A DNA stretch of 64,000 nt from Bacillota bacterium (GTDB lineage Bacteria > Bacillota > Clostridia > Lachnospirales > Lachnospiraceae): contig JAUNDN010000009.1 in NCBI GenBank assembly GCA_030526045.1, forward strand, positions 1,489-65,488. Direction: 5' to 3'. The notes below the pieces were generated by a model that was not told the DNA's origin, searched no databases, and was given only the letters and a program-made list of their open reading frames with translations. The position numbers and the translations under genes are program-made. Within the stretch, counting starts at the first letter, position 1. The number at the start of each line of letters is the position of its first letter. This document shows, one piece after another, positions 10,778 through 20,273 of the stretch.

Positions 10778-12283
10778 ATGAAAAAGATCAAAAGATTTGT
10801 TATTCCTGCTCTGGCAGTAGCAATGGTTTTTACAGGATGCTCCAAAACAGCATCTACACAAGATAATAAAACAGAAGCTTTTGAGGATGCAATTCAAATT
10901 GTATTGTCGGATGGTGGAATTATTGTAAACGGAAAAGCAGCTGCAACAGACAGTGGTGAAGCTGTCTATATCGGTGCGGATATTGTTTATTACGAAGAAG
11001 GCAAGGATGAAACCTACGGTGAAGGGGGCAAAGAGGACTCACACAGCATAGAAGAAGCAGCCGGGCATATGGTAATTACAATTACGCAGCCCGGAACCTA
11101 CGAAGTAAGTGGTAAAATATCAAGTGGTCAGATAGCCGTAGATCTTGGAGAGGATTCGAAAGAAGATTCAGAGGCAGTGGTAAATCTGATATTAAATAGT
11201 GCGGAAATTAGTTGTAGTGTTGCCCCGTCTATTGTAGTATTTAACGCTTATGAATGCGGAAGTGATAAGGAAGAGGATGCTTCACCTGACGTAAATACAG
11301 AAAATGCCGGTTTTAATCTGATTCTCGCTAAAGATAGTGAAAATGTGATAAATGGTTCTTATGTGGCGAAAATTTATAAGGACGGAACGACGAAGGAGGA
11401 TATTGAAAATGATGAAGCGAAGAAGAAATATAAATTTGATGCAGCCATTGATAGTCTGGTATCCTTTAACATTGATTCCGAAGAAAACGGAAAGCTTATC
11501 GTAAATGCTGAAAATGAAGGTATTTCCAGTGCACTTCATATGACAATCAGCGGTGGAGAAATTACGATTAATTCTTCAGATGATGCTATTAATACCAGTG
11601 AGGATAACATCTCTGTTCTGACGATCAATGGTGGTACAATTATCTGTGATTCCGGGTTTGGAGAAGAAGGAGATGGTATAGATTCCAATGGCTATATCGT
11701 AATTAATGACGGTTATGTAATTGCCTGTGCAAACGGGAAAAGTCAGGATAGTGGTGTAGATTCTGATAAAGGAATCTATATTAATGGCGGAACTGTTCTT
11801 GCCAGCGGGAATATGTATGATGAGGTAAGCAGTGATTCTAAACAACTATTTTCCGTATTCAATTTTGTCCAACCAGTTCAGGAAAATGAATTTGTTATGA
11901 TCACAGATGAAAATGACAAACCCATTACTGCTTTCAGTGCGGTAAATGCTTACAGTACCGTTGTTTACAGTCAGCCGGAGCTTACGGAAGGAACCTATCA
12001 TTTATATAAGGTTTCATCCGTGACAGGTGATCTGAATGGAAGTATTTATACAAATATCACTGATTATGAGGATGCGGTGCAATTGGAAGGAGGCTCCGGA
12101 TTTATGATGGGAGGACCCGGTAAGGGTGGCGGAAGACCACAGACACCGGATGAAGAAAAGCCTGAGAGGCAGGAAAAGCCACGTGGTGACAAGAGTTTTG
12201 AAAATAATGAAACGGTAACAAGTACGGAATTCACATTGAGTAGAGATTCTTACCAGTTTGGACGGATTTCAGAAGTAAAATAG
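10778..12283 (+). CDS. Lipoprotein with Cthe_2159-like carbohydrate-binding beta-helix domain
   Basis: Secreted, membrane-anchored protein of about 501 residues. The ATG at 10778 has AGGAG upstream and begins a signal peptide with lipobox FTGC, so the mature protein starts at a lipidated cysteine near residue 21. The body alternates short beta-strands and Gly/Asn/Asp turns. It includes a TQPGTYEVSGKISSGQIAVD segment and ladder-like repeats such as ISGGEITINSSDDAINTSEDN and INGGTVLASGN. This resembles the Cthe_2159 family, described as polygalacturonate-binding parallel beta-helices with calcium sites. The tail (about 440-480) is Gly/Pro/Lys-rich (GGPGKGGGRPQTPDEEKPE). It probably binds pectin or another acidic polysaccharide at the cell surface. 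No catalytic motif is evident. Confidence 0.75.
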   Translation: MKKIKRFVIPALAVAMVFTGCSKTASTQDNKTEAFEDAIQIVLSDGGIIVNGKAAATDSGEAVYIGADIVYYEEGKDETYGEGGKEDSHSIEEAAGHMVITITQPGTYEVSGKISSGQIAVDLGEDSKEDSEAVVNLILNSAEISCSVAPSIVVFNAYECGSDKEEDASPDVNTENAGFNLILAKDSENVINGSYVAKIYKDGTTKEDIENDEAKKKYKFDAAIDSLVSFNIDSEENGKLIVNAENEGISSALHMTISGGEITINSSDDAINTSEDNISVLTINGGTIICDSGFGEEGDGIDSNGYIVINDGYVIACANGKSQDSGVDSDKGIYINGGTVLASGNMYDEVSSDSKQLFSVFNFVQPVQENEFVMITDENDKPITAFSAVNAYSTVVYSQPELTEGTYHLYKVSSVTGDLNGSIYTNITDYEDAVQLEGGSGFMMGGPGKGGGRPQTPDEEKPERQEKPRGDKSFENNETVTSTEFTLSRDSYQFGRISEVK

Positions 12284-12308
12284 TAGTGGTAAATTCTAAT
12301 GTTTATGG

Positions 12309-12337
12309 TATGATTAAAATACAAGTTGCATACAAGT
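12309..12337 (+). promoter_or_regulatory. araR promoter -10 and tandem TACAAGT boxes, candidate AraR autoregulatory site
   Basis: A -10-like TATGAT (12309-12314) is followed by two direct TACAAGT boxes at 12320-12326 and 12331-12337, one helical turn (11 bases) apart, at the expected transcription start. The same half-site occurs as an inverted pair at the araA promoter, supporting a shared regulator. No convincing -35 element is seen. Confidence 0.5.
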
Positions 12338-12360
12338 AAGATCAAAAAACGGAGCAGAAA

Positions 12361-13467
12361 ATGCCGGAACAGAATATACCGCAAAAAGAATTAAAATATT
12401 ATCGTTTGATGGAAGACTTAAAAGAGAAGATCCTGTCCGGAGAAATCCGGACAGGTGACAAGCTTCCTTCGGAAAATGAATTATCCATGCAATACCAGGT
12501 CAGCAGACAGACTGTTCGTAAAGCTCTTTCTATTATGGAAAATGCAGGATACATTTACGCAGAACATGGAAGAGGAACGTTTTGTTCTGAACTGGTCCGT
12601 CATTCCAAAAATTCTAAAAATATCGCTGTGATTACTACCTATCTTTCTGATTACATTTTTCCAAGAGTTATTCAGGGAATTGATTCTGTTCTTACCAGGG
12701 AAGGATACAGTATTATTCTGAAAAATACCAGAAATTCCAGAAGTCAGGAGGCAAGGTGTCTTGAGGAGCTTCTTCAGAAGGATATTGACGGTATTATCAT
12801 TGAACCAAGTAAAAGCCAGATTTATTGCAAACATATTCATTTGTATCAAAAGCTGGAGGAATACGGAATTCCTTATGTTTTTATTCAAGGGTACTTTGAT
12901 CAGTTAAGGGACAGACCTCATATTCTGATGGATGACTGCAAGGGCGGATATATGATTACCCGTTACTTAATAGAAACAGGTCACAAAAATATTGTAGGTG
13001 TATTTAAGTCAGATGATATTCAGGGACAAAACAGGCACAAGGGATATGCGATGGCACTCCAGGAGGCCGGTATGACGTATGATCCGGATAAGATCATTTG
13101 GTTTTATACGGAGGACAGAGCGATACATCCTTATGAGAGTATTAAAAAAATGGCTAAGATGCATTTTCCAATGGATAGTATTGTCTGTTATAACGATCAA
13201 ATTGCAATGAAAGTAATTCAGGCATTGACGGATGTCGGTCTTAAAGTTCCCGAGGATATTTCCGTGACAGGATATGATAATTCCTATATGGCAAACAGCG
13301 GTGGCTTCAATCTGACTACGATTGTTCATCCACAGGAAAAGCTCGGTGAAATGGCTGCAGAGCTTTTGCTTAAGCTGATCCAAAACGGAGATGAATTTAA
13401 AACGGAAAGAAATATTCTGATTGAACCTGAGATTGTAATCGGAAATTCCTGTAAGAAAAGAGAATAA
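12361..13467 (+). CDS. araR: AraR-type transcriptional repressor (GntR HTH plus LacI-like sugar-binding domain)
   Basis: Protein of 368 residues, close to the 362 of Bacillus AraR. Residues 10-75 form a GntR winged helix (LPSENELSMQYQVSRQTVRKAL, then HGRGTF). Residues 85-365 form a LacI/periplasmic-binding-type effector domain, with IAVITTYLSDYIFPRVIQGI at its start and PEDISVTGYDNSYMA near the end. This chimeric architecture defines AraR, which represses arabinose genes until L-arabinose binds. It lies directly upstream of araA, in the same direction but with its own promoter region. Shared TACAAGT half-sites occur before araR and araA. Confidence 0.9.
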   Translation: MPEQNIPQKELKYYRLMEDLKEKILSGEIRTGDKLPSENELSMQYQVSRQTVRKALSIMENAGYIYAEHGRGTFCSELVRHSKNSKNIAVITTYLSDYIFPRVIQGIDSVLTREGYSIILKNTRNSRSQEARCLEELLQKDIDGIIIEPSKSQIYCKHIHLYQKLEEYGIPYVFIQGYFDQLRDRPHILMDDCKGGYMITRYLIETGHKNIVGVFKSDDIQGQNRHKGYAMALQEAGMTYDPDKIIWFYTEDRAIHPYESIKKMAKMHFPMDSIVCYNDQIAMKVIQALTDVGLKVPEDISVTGYDNSYMANSGGFNLTTIVHPQEKLGEMAAELLLKLIQNGDEFKTERNILIEPEIVIGNSCKKRE

Positions 13468-13494
13468 TTCCTAAAATCACTTAAAATAAAAAAC

Positions 13495-13525
13495 AACTTG
13501 TAATGATGACAATACAAGTTATACC
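13495..13525 (+). promoter_or_regulatory. araA promoter with overlapping inverted-repeat AraR operator
   Basis: AACTTGTA (13495-13502) and TACAAGTT (13513-13520) form a perfect 8-bp inverted repeat with a 10-base spacer. The candidate -35 TTGTAA (13498-13503) and -10 TATACC (13520-13525), spaced 16 bases apart, lie within or against the repeat. A bound repressor would therefore block RNA polymerase directly. AraR as the binding protein is inferred from adjacency and from the same half-site upstream of araR. Confidence 0.6.
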
Positions 13526-13575
13526 ATTAAAGTATCATTTAGGTTCGTATTTTTATTTTAAGGAGGTATTTTGGG

Positions 13576-15072
13576 ATGTTGAAGCAAAAAAAGTATGAGT
13601 TTTGGTTTTGTACGGGATCACAGGATCTTTACGGAGAGGAATGTCTGAATAAGGTAGCAGCTCATTCCCGTAAAATTGTGGAGGAATTGAATAAGTCCGG
13701 TATTCTTCCCTATGAGGTAGTCTGGAAACCGACTCTGATTACGAATGAATTGATCCGTAAGACCTTTAATGAAGCAAATTTAGATGAAAAATGTGCAGGT
13801 GTCATTACATGGATGCACACCTTTTCTCCTGCTAAATCCTGGATCTTAGGTCTGCAGGAATACAGAAAGCCTCTTCTTCATTTACATACACAATTTAATG
13901 AAGAGATTCCCTATGATTCCATTGATATGGATTTTATGAATGAAAACCAATCAGCACATGGTGACAGGGAATACGGCCATATTGTCAGCAGAATGCGGAT
14001 TGAACGTAAAGTGGTTGTTGGACATTTTGCGGATCCGATCGTTATCGGTAAGATAGCATCCTGGATGCGTACAGCGGTAGGTATTATCGAAAGCAGCCAT
14101 ATTCGTGTCATGCGTATAGCTGATAATATGCGTAATGTAGCGGTTACAGAGGGAGATAAAGTAGAAGCGCAGATCAAATTCGGCTGGGAAATTGATGCCT
14201 ATCCAGTCAATGAGATTACAGAAAGTGTGGATGCTGTTTCCGCTTCTGATGTAAATGCACTGGTTGATGAATATTATGATAAGTATGAAATTCTTCTGGA
14301 AGGAAGAGATCCTGAAGAGTTTAAGAAGCATGTGTCCGTTCAGGCACAGATTGAAATCGGTTTTGAAAGATTTCTTGAAGAAAAGAATTATCAGGCAATT
14401 GTTACCCATTTTGGAGATTTAGGTGGATTAAAGCAGCTTCCCGGACTGGCTATTCAGAGACTGATGGAAAAAGGCTATGGTTTTGGTGCAGAGGGCGATT
14501 GGAAGGTAGCTGCCATGGTTCGCCTCATGAAGATTATGACAGCAGACATTAAGAATCCGAAGGGTACTTCCATGCTGGAGGATTATACTTATAATCTTGT
14601 AAAGGGTAAAGAGGGAATCCTGCAGGCTCATATGCTGGAAATTTGTCCTACAATTGCTGACGGTCCGATCAGTATTAAGTGTCAGCCTCTGAGCATGGGC
14701 GACAGGGAGGATCCTGCGAGACTGGTATTTACTTCAAAGGAGGGACCGGGTGTAGCGGTTTCACTGATCGATCTTGGCAACCGATTCCGCCTGATTATAA
14801 ATGATGTAGACTGTAAGAAGGTTGAAAAGCCGATGCCTAAGCTTCCGGTTGCAACCAATTTCTGGACACCTCAGCCAGATATGTACACCGGAGCAGAGGC
14901 ATGGATCCTTGCCGGCGGCGCGCATCATACAGCTTTTTCCTATGATCTTAGTGCAGAGCAAATGGGTGACTGGGCAAATGCAATGGGAATTGAAGCGGTT
15001 TATATTGATAAGGATACAAAGATCAGAGACTTTAAAAAGGATCTGATGTTAGGAGAAATTTTTTATAAATAA
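13576..15072 (+). CDS. araA: L-arabinose isomerase
   Basis: Converts L-arabinose to L-ribulose, the first catabolic step, in the cytoplasm. The 498 residues match the family length. The N-terminal FWFCTGSQDLYGEE motif is diagnostic. The active-site region contains GFGAEGDWKVAAMVRLMK (about residues 297-314) and HMLEICP, with metal-binding Glu and His residues. The C-terminal part has GGAHHTAFSYD. The start has AGGAGG nine bases upstream. The kinase gene follows after 24 bases, and the operator-promoter lies just upstream, so araA heads an araA-kinase-araD operon. Confidence 0.97.
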   Translation: MLKQKKYEFWFCTGSQDLYGEECLNKVAAHSRKIVEELNKSGILPYEVVWKPTLITNELIRKTFNEANLDEKCAGVITWMHTFSPAKSWILGLQEYRKPLLHLHTQFNEEIPYDSIDMDFMNENQSAHGDREYGHIVSRMRIERKVVVGHFADPIVIGKIASWMRTAVGIIESSHIRVMRIADNMRNVAVTEGDKVEAQIKFGWEIDAYPVNEITESVDAVSASDVNALVDEYYDKYEILLEGRDPEEFKKHVSVQAQIEIGFERFLEEKNYQAIVTHFGDLGGLKQLPGLAIQRLMEKGYGFGAEGDWKVAAMVRLMKIMTADIKNPKGTSMLEDYTYNLVKGKEGILQAHMLEICPTIADGPISIKCQPLSMGDREDPARLVFTSKEGPGVAVSLIDLGNRFRLIINDVDCKKVEKPMPKLPVATNFWTPQPDMYTGAEAWILAGGAHHTAFSYDLSAEQMGDWANAMGIEAVYIDKDTKIRDFKKDLMLGEIFYK

Positions 15073-15096
15073 TCAATTTAAGGAGGTCACAGGGGT

Positions 15097-16689
15097 ATGG
15101 ATGTAAAGCAATTAATTGAAGAAGGAAAGACGTATCTTGGGATTGAATTCGGATCGACCAGAATCAAGGCTGTTATGATCGATGAGAAGGGAACACCGTT
15201 GGCAGCAGGAAGTCATGAATGGGAAAACAGGTATGAAAACGGTATCTGGACCTATTCACTTGAGGATATCTGGGGCGGACTTCAGGATTGTTATCAGGAC
15301 CTGCTTCGGGATGTCACGAATCAGTATCAGGCTACGGTATCGAAGTTTAGTTCTATTGGATTTTCTGCAATGATGCATGGCTATCTTGCATTTGATAAGG
15401 AGGACCGGCTTCTGGTTCCGTTCAGAACCTGGAGAAATACCATCACAGAGGAAGCCGCAGGGAAGCTCACGAAGGAATTTAACTATAATATTCCTCAAAG
15501 ATGGAGTATTTCCCATCTTTATCAGGCCATCCTAAATAAAGAGGATCACGTAAAGGATGTTACGTTCTTTACCACGCTGGCAGGATATATTCACTGGAAG
15601 CTTACCGGTAAGAAGGTTCTTGGCGTAGGTGATGCATCCGGTATGTTCCCCATTGATATTCATACAGGCAGCTATGATCAGAAGATGATAAACAGATTCA
15701 ATGAACTGGTAAGCTCCGAAGGTTTCAAATGGAAGCTGCAGGATATTCTTCCGGAGGTATTATCAGCAGGAGAAGCAGCAGGACAGCTTACCGCTGAGGG
15801 AGCGGCTCTGCTTGATACAAGCGGAAAGCTTCAGGCAGGAATTCCGTTATGCCCGCCCGAAGGAGATGCAGGAACCGGAATGACTGCTACGAACAGTGTG
15901 GGAGTCAGAACCGGAAATGTATCAGCAGGTACTTCCGTTTTTGCCATGATCGTTCTGGAAAAGGAGCTTACAAAGGTTTATCCTGAAATTGACCTGGTAA
16001 CAACACCGGACGGAGCACTGGTAGGTATGGTGCATTGCAATAACTGTACTTCTGACCTGAATGCGTGGGTAAATCTTTTCGGTGAGTTTGCCGAAAGCTT
16101 TGGCATACAGGCTAATAAGAATCAACTGTTTTCCGTACTTTATAACAAAGCACTGGAAGGTGATACGGACTGTGGCGGTTTGATTTCCTATAATTATTTC
16201 TCAGGAGAACCGGTAACGGGCTTTGATGAAGGAGCGCCCTTATTTGTAAGACGTGCGGATGACAAATTTACACTGGCTAACTTTATGAGAACACATCTGT
16301 ATTCTTCGCTGGCAACATTGAAGGCAGGGCTTGATCTGATGTTTAAGGAAGAGGATGTGAAGGTAGATGAAATGTTTGGTCACGGCGGGTTATTCAAGAC
16401 CAAGGGTGTGGGTCAAAGAATCGCGGCAGCAGCAATGAATACTCCTGTTTCTGTTATGGAAACTGCCGGAGAAGGCGGAGCCTGGGGAATTGCTCTTCTT
16501 GCATCCTATATGCAGAATAAGAATAATGAAGAAAGCCTGCAGGATTTCCTGAATAATAAGATTTTTGTCGGACAGACCGGAAGTAAAATGGAACCTGTAG
16601 CTGAAGATGTGGAAGGCTTTGACAAATTTATGAAGAGATATATGGCAGGTCTTGCGATTGAACATGCAGCGGTGGATGCATTAAAATAG
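15097..16689 (+). CDS. FGGY-family pentulose kinase, probable L-ribulokinase
   Basis: Sugar kinase of 530 residues. The N-terminal phosphate-binding loop is [16 protein letters not shown] (about 13-28). GFSAMMHGY (about 89-97) and a C-terminal [22 protein letters not shown] are typical of FGGY kinases. It is not a classical AraB by its motifs and looks like the group usually named xylulokinase. Its position between araA and araD argues that it phosphorylates L-ribulose. A non-orthologous ribulokinase (AraK) has been described in Clostridium acetobutylicum, and this may be its counterpart. The start follows AGGAGG. Family assignment is sure; the substrate is inferred from context. Confidence 0.88.
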   Translation: MDVKQLIEEGKTYLGIEFGSTRIKAVMIDEKGTPLAAGSHEWENRYENGIWTYSLEDIWGGLQDCYQDLLRDVTNQYQATVSKFSSIGFSAMMHGYLAFDKEDRLLVPFRTWRNTITEEAAGKLTKEFNYNIPQRWSISHLYQAILNKEDHVKDVTFFTTLAGYIHWKLTGKKVLGVGDASGMFPIDIHTGSYDQKMINRFNELVSSEGFKWKLQDILPEVLSAGEAAGQLTAEGAALLDTSGKLQAGIPLCPPEGDAGTGMTATNSVGVRTGNVSAGTSVFAMIVLEKELTKVYPEIDLVTTPDGALVGMVHCNNCTSDLNAWVNLFGEFAESFGIQANKNQLFSVLYNKALEGDTDCGGLISYNYFSGEPVTGFDEGAPLFVRRADDKFTLANFMRTHLYSSLATLKAGLDLMFKEEDVKVDEMFGHGGLFKTKGVGQRIAAAAMNTPVSVMETAGEGGAWGIALLASYMQNKNNEESLQDFLNNKIFVGQTGSKMEPVAEDVEGFDKFMKRYMAGLAIEHAAVDALK

Positions 16690-16720
16690 CAAGTTTGATG
16701 GAAAAGGAAAGGAATCAATT

Positions 16721-17413
16721 ATGCTGGAAGAATTGAAGAAAAAGGTCTATGAAGCTAACATGGAGCTTCCACGATATGGTCTTGTTACTTTCACATGGGG
16801 TAATGTCAGTGGTATTGACCGTGAAAAAGATTTATTTGTTATTAAGCCAAGCGGTGTGGACTACGATAAAATGACATGGGAAGATATGGTTGTTATGGAT
16901 CTTGAGGGAAATAAGGTAGAAGGAAAATTTAAGCCTTCTTCCGATACGCCCACTCATTTAGAGCTTTACAAAGCATTTCCGGAGATTGGTGGAATTGTAC
17001 ATACACATTCCTCCTATGCAACCAGCTGGGCTCAGGCAGGCAGAAGTATTCCCTGCTACGGCACCACACATGCTGACTATATCTACGGAGAAGTTCCTTG
17101 CGTAAGGTGTCTGACGAAGGAGGAGATAGAGGAAGCCTATGAGACAAATACAGGGCATCTGATAGTGAATGAATTTAAAAGGATGAATAAAGATCCTATG
17201 GCGGTGCCTGCAGTACTTTGTAAGAATCACGGTCCCTTTGCATGGGGAAAGGATCCCATGGATGCAGTTCATAATGCGGTAGTACTGGAAGAGGTTGCAA
17301 AAATGGCATATCGAACAGAAATCATTAATCCCCAAGTGCAGCCCGCGCCGAATGAACTTCAGGATAAGCACTACTTCAGAAAGCATGGTGCAAATGCTTA
17401 TTACGGACAATGA
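16721..17413 (+). CDS. araD: L-ribulose-5-phosphate 4-epimerase
   Basis: Class II aldolase-fold enzyme of 230 residues that converts L-ribulose 5-phosphate to D-xylulose 5-phosphate, feeding the pentose phosphate pathway. Visible motifs are TWGNVSGID (substrate phosphate loop), KPSGVDYD, zinc-ligand histidines in [12 protein letters not shown] (about 95-106), the THADY segment and a C-terminal NHGPFAWG. The start has AAGGAAAGG upstream. It ends the arabinose operon, with a terminator just beyond. Confidence 0.95.
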   Translation: MLEELKKKVYEANMELPRYGLVTFTWGNVSGIDREKDLFVIKPSGVDYDKMTWEDMVVMDLEGNKVEGKFKPSSDTPTHLELYKAFPEIGGIVHTHSSYATSWAQAGRSIPCYGTTHADYIYGEVPCVRCLTKEEIEEAYETNTGHLIVNEFKRMNKDPMAVPAVLCKNHGPFAWGKDPMDAVHNAVVLEEVAKMAYRTEIINPQVQPAPNELQDKHYFRKHGANAYYGQ

Positions 17414-17424
17414 CAGCTAATATA

Positions 17425-17452
17425 AAAAACAGGCTTTAGGCCTGTTTTTTTA
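17425..17452 (+). terminator. Intrinsic terminator of the araA-kinase-araD operon
   Basis: CAGGC and GCCTG (17430-17444) form a short GC stem extended by flanking A/T pairs (AAAA before, TTTT after) and followed by seven T. It lies about 15 bases after araD. Confidence 0.85.
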
Positions 17453-17502
17453 TTGCAATTTAAAATATGACATTGTATGATTAAGTAAATAAATATTTAC
17501 TT
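17453..17502 (+). promoter_or_regulatory. Sigma-A-type promoter and palindrome upstream of the GGDEF gene
   Basis: TTGCAA (17453-17458) and TATGAT (17476-17481) are separated by exactly 17 bases. A perfect hairpin or dyad, AAGTAAAT-AAAT-ATTTACTT (17483-17502), covers the expected transcription start and ends just before the GGAGGA ribosome site. It could be an operator or a 5' stem; no binding protein is suggested by the sequence. Confidence 0.6.
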
Positions 17503-17519
17503 CTGGAGGATAAATTGAT

Positions 17520-18614
17520 TTGAAAAACGGTGGGATTTTCAGAAAATTTGCAGAGTTTGTCGGAAAAGATACAAATTCACAGAATGAATCCAAAAAATTG
17601 ATAGTAGTCCTTCGTATATTGCTTCTTTTGATTGCTTTTTATTGTGTTTTGAATAGTGTAATTTGTGTGGCTACACATGATTTTAGTAAGCTCCTTATAT
17701 TTATTTTCTTTTTGGCAGTGAATATAGGTGAATTTATTTTATCTTATTATTTCCATACAATGACGACATTTTATGTTTTTAATGTGGGAATTCTGGGTTG
17801 GATTTTGATCATGGTCCATCTTTTCGGATGGAACATCGGAGTACAGCATTTTTTAATTGTATTGTTGATTTTGTTTTTCTTTTCCAGATATAAGCAATAC
17901 GCGGGGAAAATCTTTTTTGCAGTTGCTTTGTGTCTGATCAGAATTTTCTTATTTTATAATTATCAGAACAGAGTACCGAACTGGCAGCTGTCTGTTTTGC
18001 AGGAGGATTTTTTCCAGATCATCAATACGCTTATGATATTCGGTTGTATTTCGGTTATCGGATTTATTTTCAGCAATGACGTGCAGGAACTGGAAGGAAA
18101 GCTTGTTGAATATAATAACCAACTTAAGAAGCAGGCAAATACAGATACTCTTACCGGCCTTTATAACAGAAGAAAAGCCCTTGAGGTCATGGAAAGAATC
18201 TGCAGTAATCAGTTGAATCATATGGGTTTTTGCTTAAGCATTTGTGATATTGATTTTTTTAAGAAAGTAAATGATAATTACGGACATGATGTGGGAGATG
18301 AAGTACTTAAGAAGGTATCAAATATCTTGACGGAATCCATGAGGGAAACAGGTATTGCAGCACGATGGGGCGGTGAAGAATTTTTACTGATCTTTCCGGA
18401 ATGTAACGGAGATATTGCCTATACCAAGCTTGAGGATATCCGTAAAAAGATTAAGAATATGCGGGTACAAAAGGAAAACTTTGAATTTGGAATCACAATG
18501 ACATTCGGTCTTGCGGAATATGATTTCCAAAATGGATTAAATGCTACCCTCAAGGAAGCAGATAAAAAGCTCTATATGGGAAAAGAAAAAGGCAGGGATA
18601 TTATCATTTATTAA
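17520..18614 (+). CDS. Membrane-bound diguanylate cyclase (GGDEF)
   Basis: Synthesises the second messenger cyclic di-GMP from GTP. Residues about 28-190 contain five to six hydrophobic helices with no recognised sensory domain. A short coiled linker (ELEGKLVEYNNQLKKQ) leads into the GGDEF domain (about 200-364). That domain has DTLTGLYNRR, DIDFFKKVND for metal binding, and the active-site loop GGEEF near 284. The position expected for the inhibitory RxxD I-site reads RETG, so feedback inhibition by product is probably lost. The TTG start has GGAGG 10 bases upstream. It lies between the arabinose operon and the YesMN genes. Its signal input is unknown. Confidence 0.9.
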   Translation: MKNGGIFRKFAEFVGKDTNSQNESKKLIVVLRILLLLIAFYCVLNSVICVATHDFSKLLIFIFFLAVNIGEFILSYYFHTMTTFYVFNVGILGWILIMVHLFGWNIGVQHFLIVLLILFFFSRYKQYAGKIFFAVALCLIRIFLFYNYQNRVPNWQLSVLQEDFFQIINTLMIFGCISVIGFIFSNDVQELEGKLVEYNNQLKKQANTDTLTGLYNRRKALEVMERICSNQLNHMGFCLSICDIDFFKKVNDNYGHDVGDEVLKKVSNILTESMRETGIAARWGGEEFLLIFPECNGDIAYTKLEDIRKKIKNMRVQKENFEFGITMTFGLAEYDFQNGLNATLKEADKKLYMGKEKGRDIIIY

Positions 18615-18653
18615 TTAAAGAATTCATTATATGGAAAGAGCCTGGGAATAGAA

Positions 18654-20273
18654 ATGTTAAAAGTATTTTTGGTAGAAGATGAATTTGTTATGCGGGAAGG
18701 CATCAAGAACAATATTGATTGGAATTCACATGGATATGAATTCTGCGGAGAAGCCAGTGACGGAGAGCTGGCTTTTCCAATGATACAGAAGCTCAACCCG
18801 GATATTGTTATAACAGATATCAAAATGCCTTTTATGGACGGGTTGGAACTGAGCAGATTGATTAAGAAGGAGCTTCCCTTTACAGAAATTATTATTTTAT
18901 CCGGTTATGAAGAATTTGAATATGCAAAGGAAGCTATTAAGATAGGTGTATCACAATATCTCACGAAACCAATTAATGGTGAGGAGCTTTTAAGAGAAGT
19001 GGATCTGCTCGCCGAAAAAATTTCAGAAAAGCGTAAGGAACGTGAAATCCGGGAAAAATATGTAAGGGAGATGGAGGAAAATTTTCTTGGGGAGAGAAAG
19101 AATCTTTTTCAATATCTTGTTACAGGTTCCAAATCAATGTCGGAGCTGCTGGAGATTTCAGATAAGTTGAATATAGATCTGTCTGCTATCTGGTATCGTG
19201 TCGCATTGGTAAAAATCCAATCCATGAATCATGCTCGTGATGAATATTCAAACAGTCTGGTACAAATTGAACAGAAATTAAAAGCAATCGATGCAGATAG
19301 AGGTCTTCTTGTTTTTGATAGGAATTTAGAAGGACAGGCATTGATTTTTAAAGCAGATTCCAGGGAAGAACTGGATAAAATTCAAAATGATTATTTAGGC
19401 AAAATGAGAGATTTACTTGGAGATTATACGCAAATCCGCTATTTTGTCGGAATTGGTATGCCTGTCAACCGACTAAGCGAGCTTCCGTCTTCCTTCGAGC
19501 AGGCAAGCCATGCCTTTGCACATCGTTATCTCGTCAAAGAGAGTTGTATCTGGAACTATGAGGAGATGGAACAGAATGTTTATCATGATGAAGAGTTTAA
19601 TATCAGCAACGTAAATCCTAAACAGCTTGACAGAAGTAAACTCAGGGAATTCTTAAAATTTGGTGACAAAGAAGAGGTTATTTATTTTGTCGAGGAGTAT
19701 TTTAAGGATCTTGGTCCAAATGCAATGAAATCGAATATGTTCCGGCAATATATTATATTGGATGCCTATTTTTGTGTTGTCGATTTTTTAGATAGTCTGC
19801 AGCTTCAAAAGGATGAACTGGAACCTTTAGATATTACATCCGGAATTTTGCAAAGTGAAGAAACAGCAATAAAATATGTAATCCGGATTATAGAGAAGGC
19901 GCTGGAATTACGGGAAAAGACAGCAAGTAACAGGTATGGTGGTATTGTTGATGAAGTGAAGAAATATATTGATAAAAACTATGCAGACGAGGACCTGTCA
20001 TTAAATGTACTGGCATCACATGTCAATTTTTCTCCCAATCATTTGAGTATGGTTTTCAGCCAGCAGACCGGAAAGACTTTCATTAAGTATCTTACTGATT
20101 TTAGAATGAGTAAGGCTAAGGAGCTTTTACGCTGTACCGGAAAGAGGAGCAGTGAGATCAGTTTGGAGGTAGGATATAAAGACCCTCACTATTTTTCTTA
20201 TTTATTCAAAAAGACACAGGGTATGACGCCTACACAGTATCGTGGTGGAAAGAGCCAAGAGGGAGAAGAATAA
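18654..20273 (+). CDS. YesN-type response regulator with AraC DNA-binding domain
   Basis: Transcription factor of 539 residues. The receiver domain (1-120) has EDE near residues 8-10 and a phospho-acceptor Asp in VITDIKMPFMDG, with lysine in LTKP. A long central region (about 130-420) is typical of YesN proteins. The C-terminal AraC-type double helix-turn-helix (about 435-535) has SLNVLASHVNFSPNHLSMVFSQQ and the SEISLEVGYKDPHYFSYLFKK repeat. Its stop codon abuts the ATG of the histidine kinase, so the pair is translationally coupled. Such pairs control sugar ABC importers, here most likely the adjacent downstream importer. Confidence 0.93.
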   Translation: MLKVFLVEDEFVMREGIKNNIDWNSHGYEFCGEASDGELAFPMIQKLNPDIVITDIKMPFMDGLELSRLIKKELPFTEIIILSGYEEFEYAKEAIKIGVSQYLTKPINGEELLREVDLLAEKISEKRKEREIREKYVREMEENFLGERKNLFQYLVTGSKSMSELLEISDKLNIDLSAIWYRVALVKIQSMNHARDEYSNSLVQIEQKLKAIDADRGLLVFDRNLEGQALIFKADSREELDKIQNDYLGKMRDLLGDYTQIRYFVGIGMPVNRLSELPSSFEQASHAFAHRYLVKESCIWNYEEMEQNVYHDEEFNISNVNPKQLDRSKLREFLKFGDKEEVIYFVEEYFKDLGPNAMKSNMFRQYIILDAYFCVVDFLDSLQLQKDELEPLDITSGILQSEETAIKYVIRIIEKALELREKTASNRYGGIVDEVKKYIDKNYADEDLSLNVLASHVNFSPNHLSMVFSQQTGKTFIKYLTDFRMSKAKELLRCTGKRSSEISLEVGYKDPHYFSYLFKKTQGMTPTQYRGGKSQEGEE

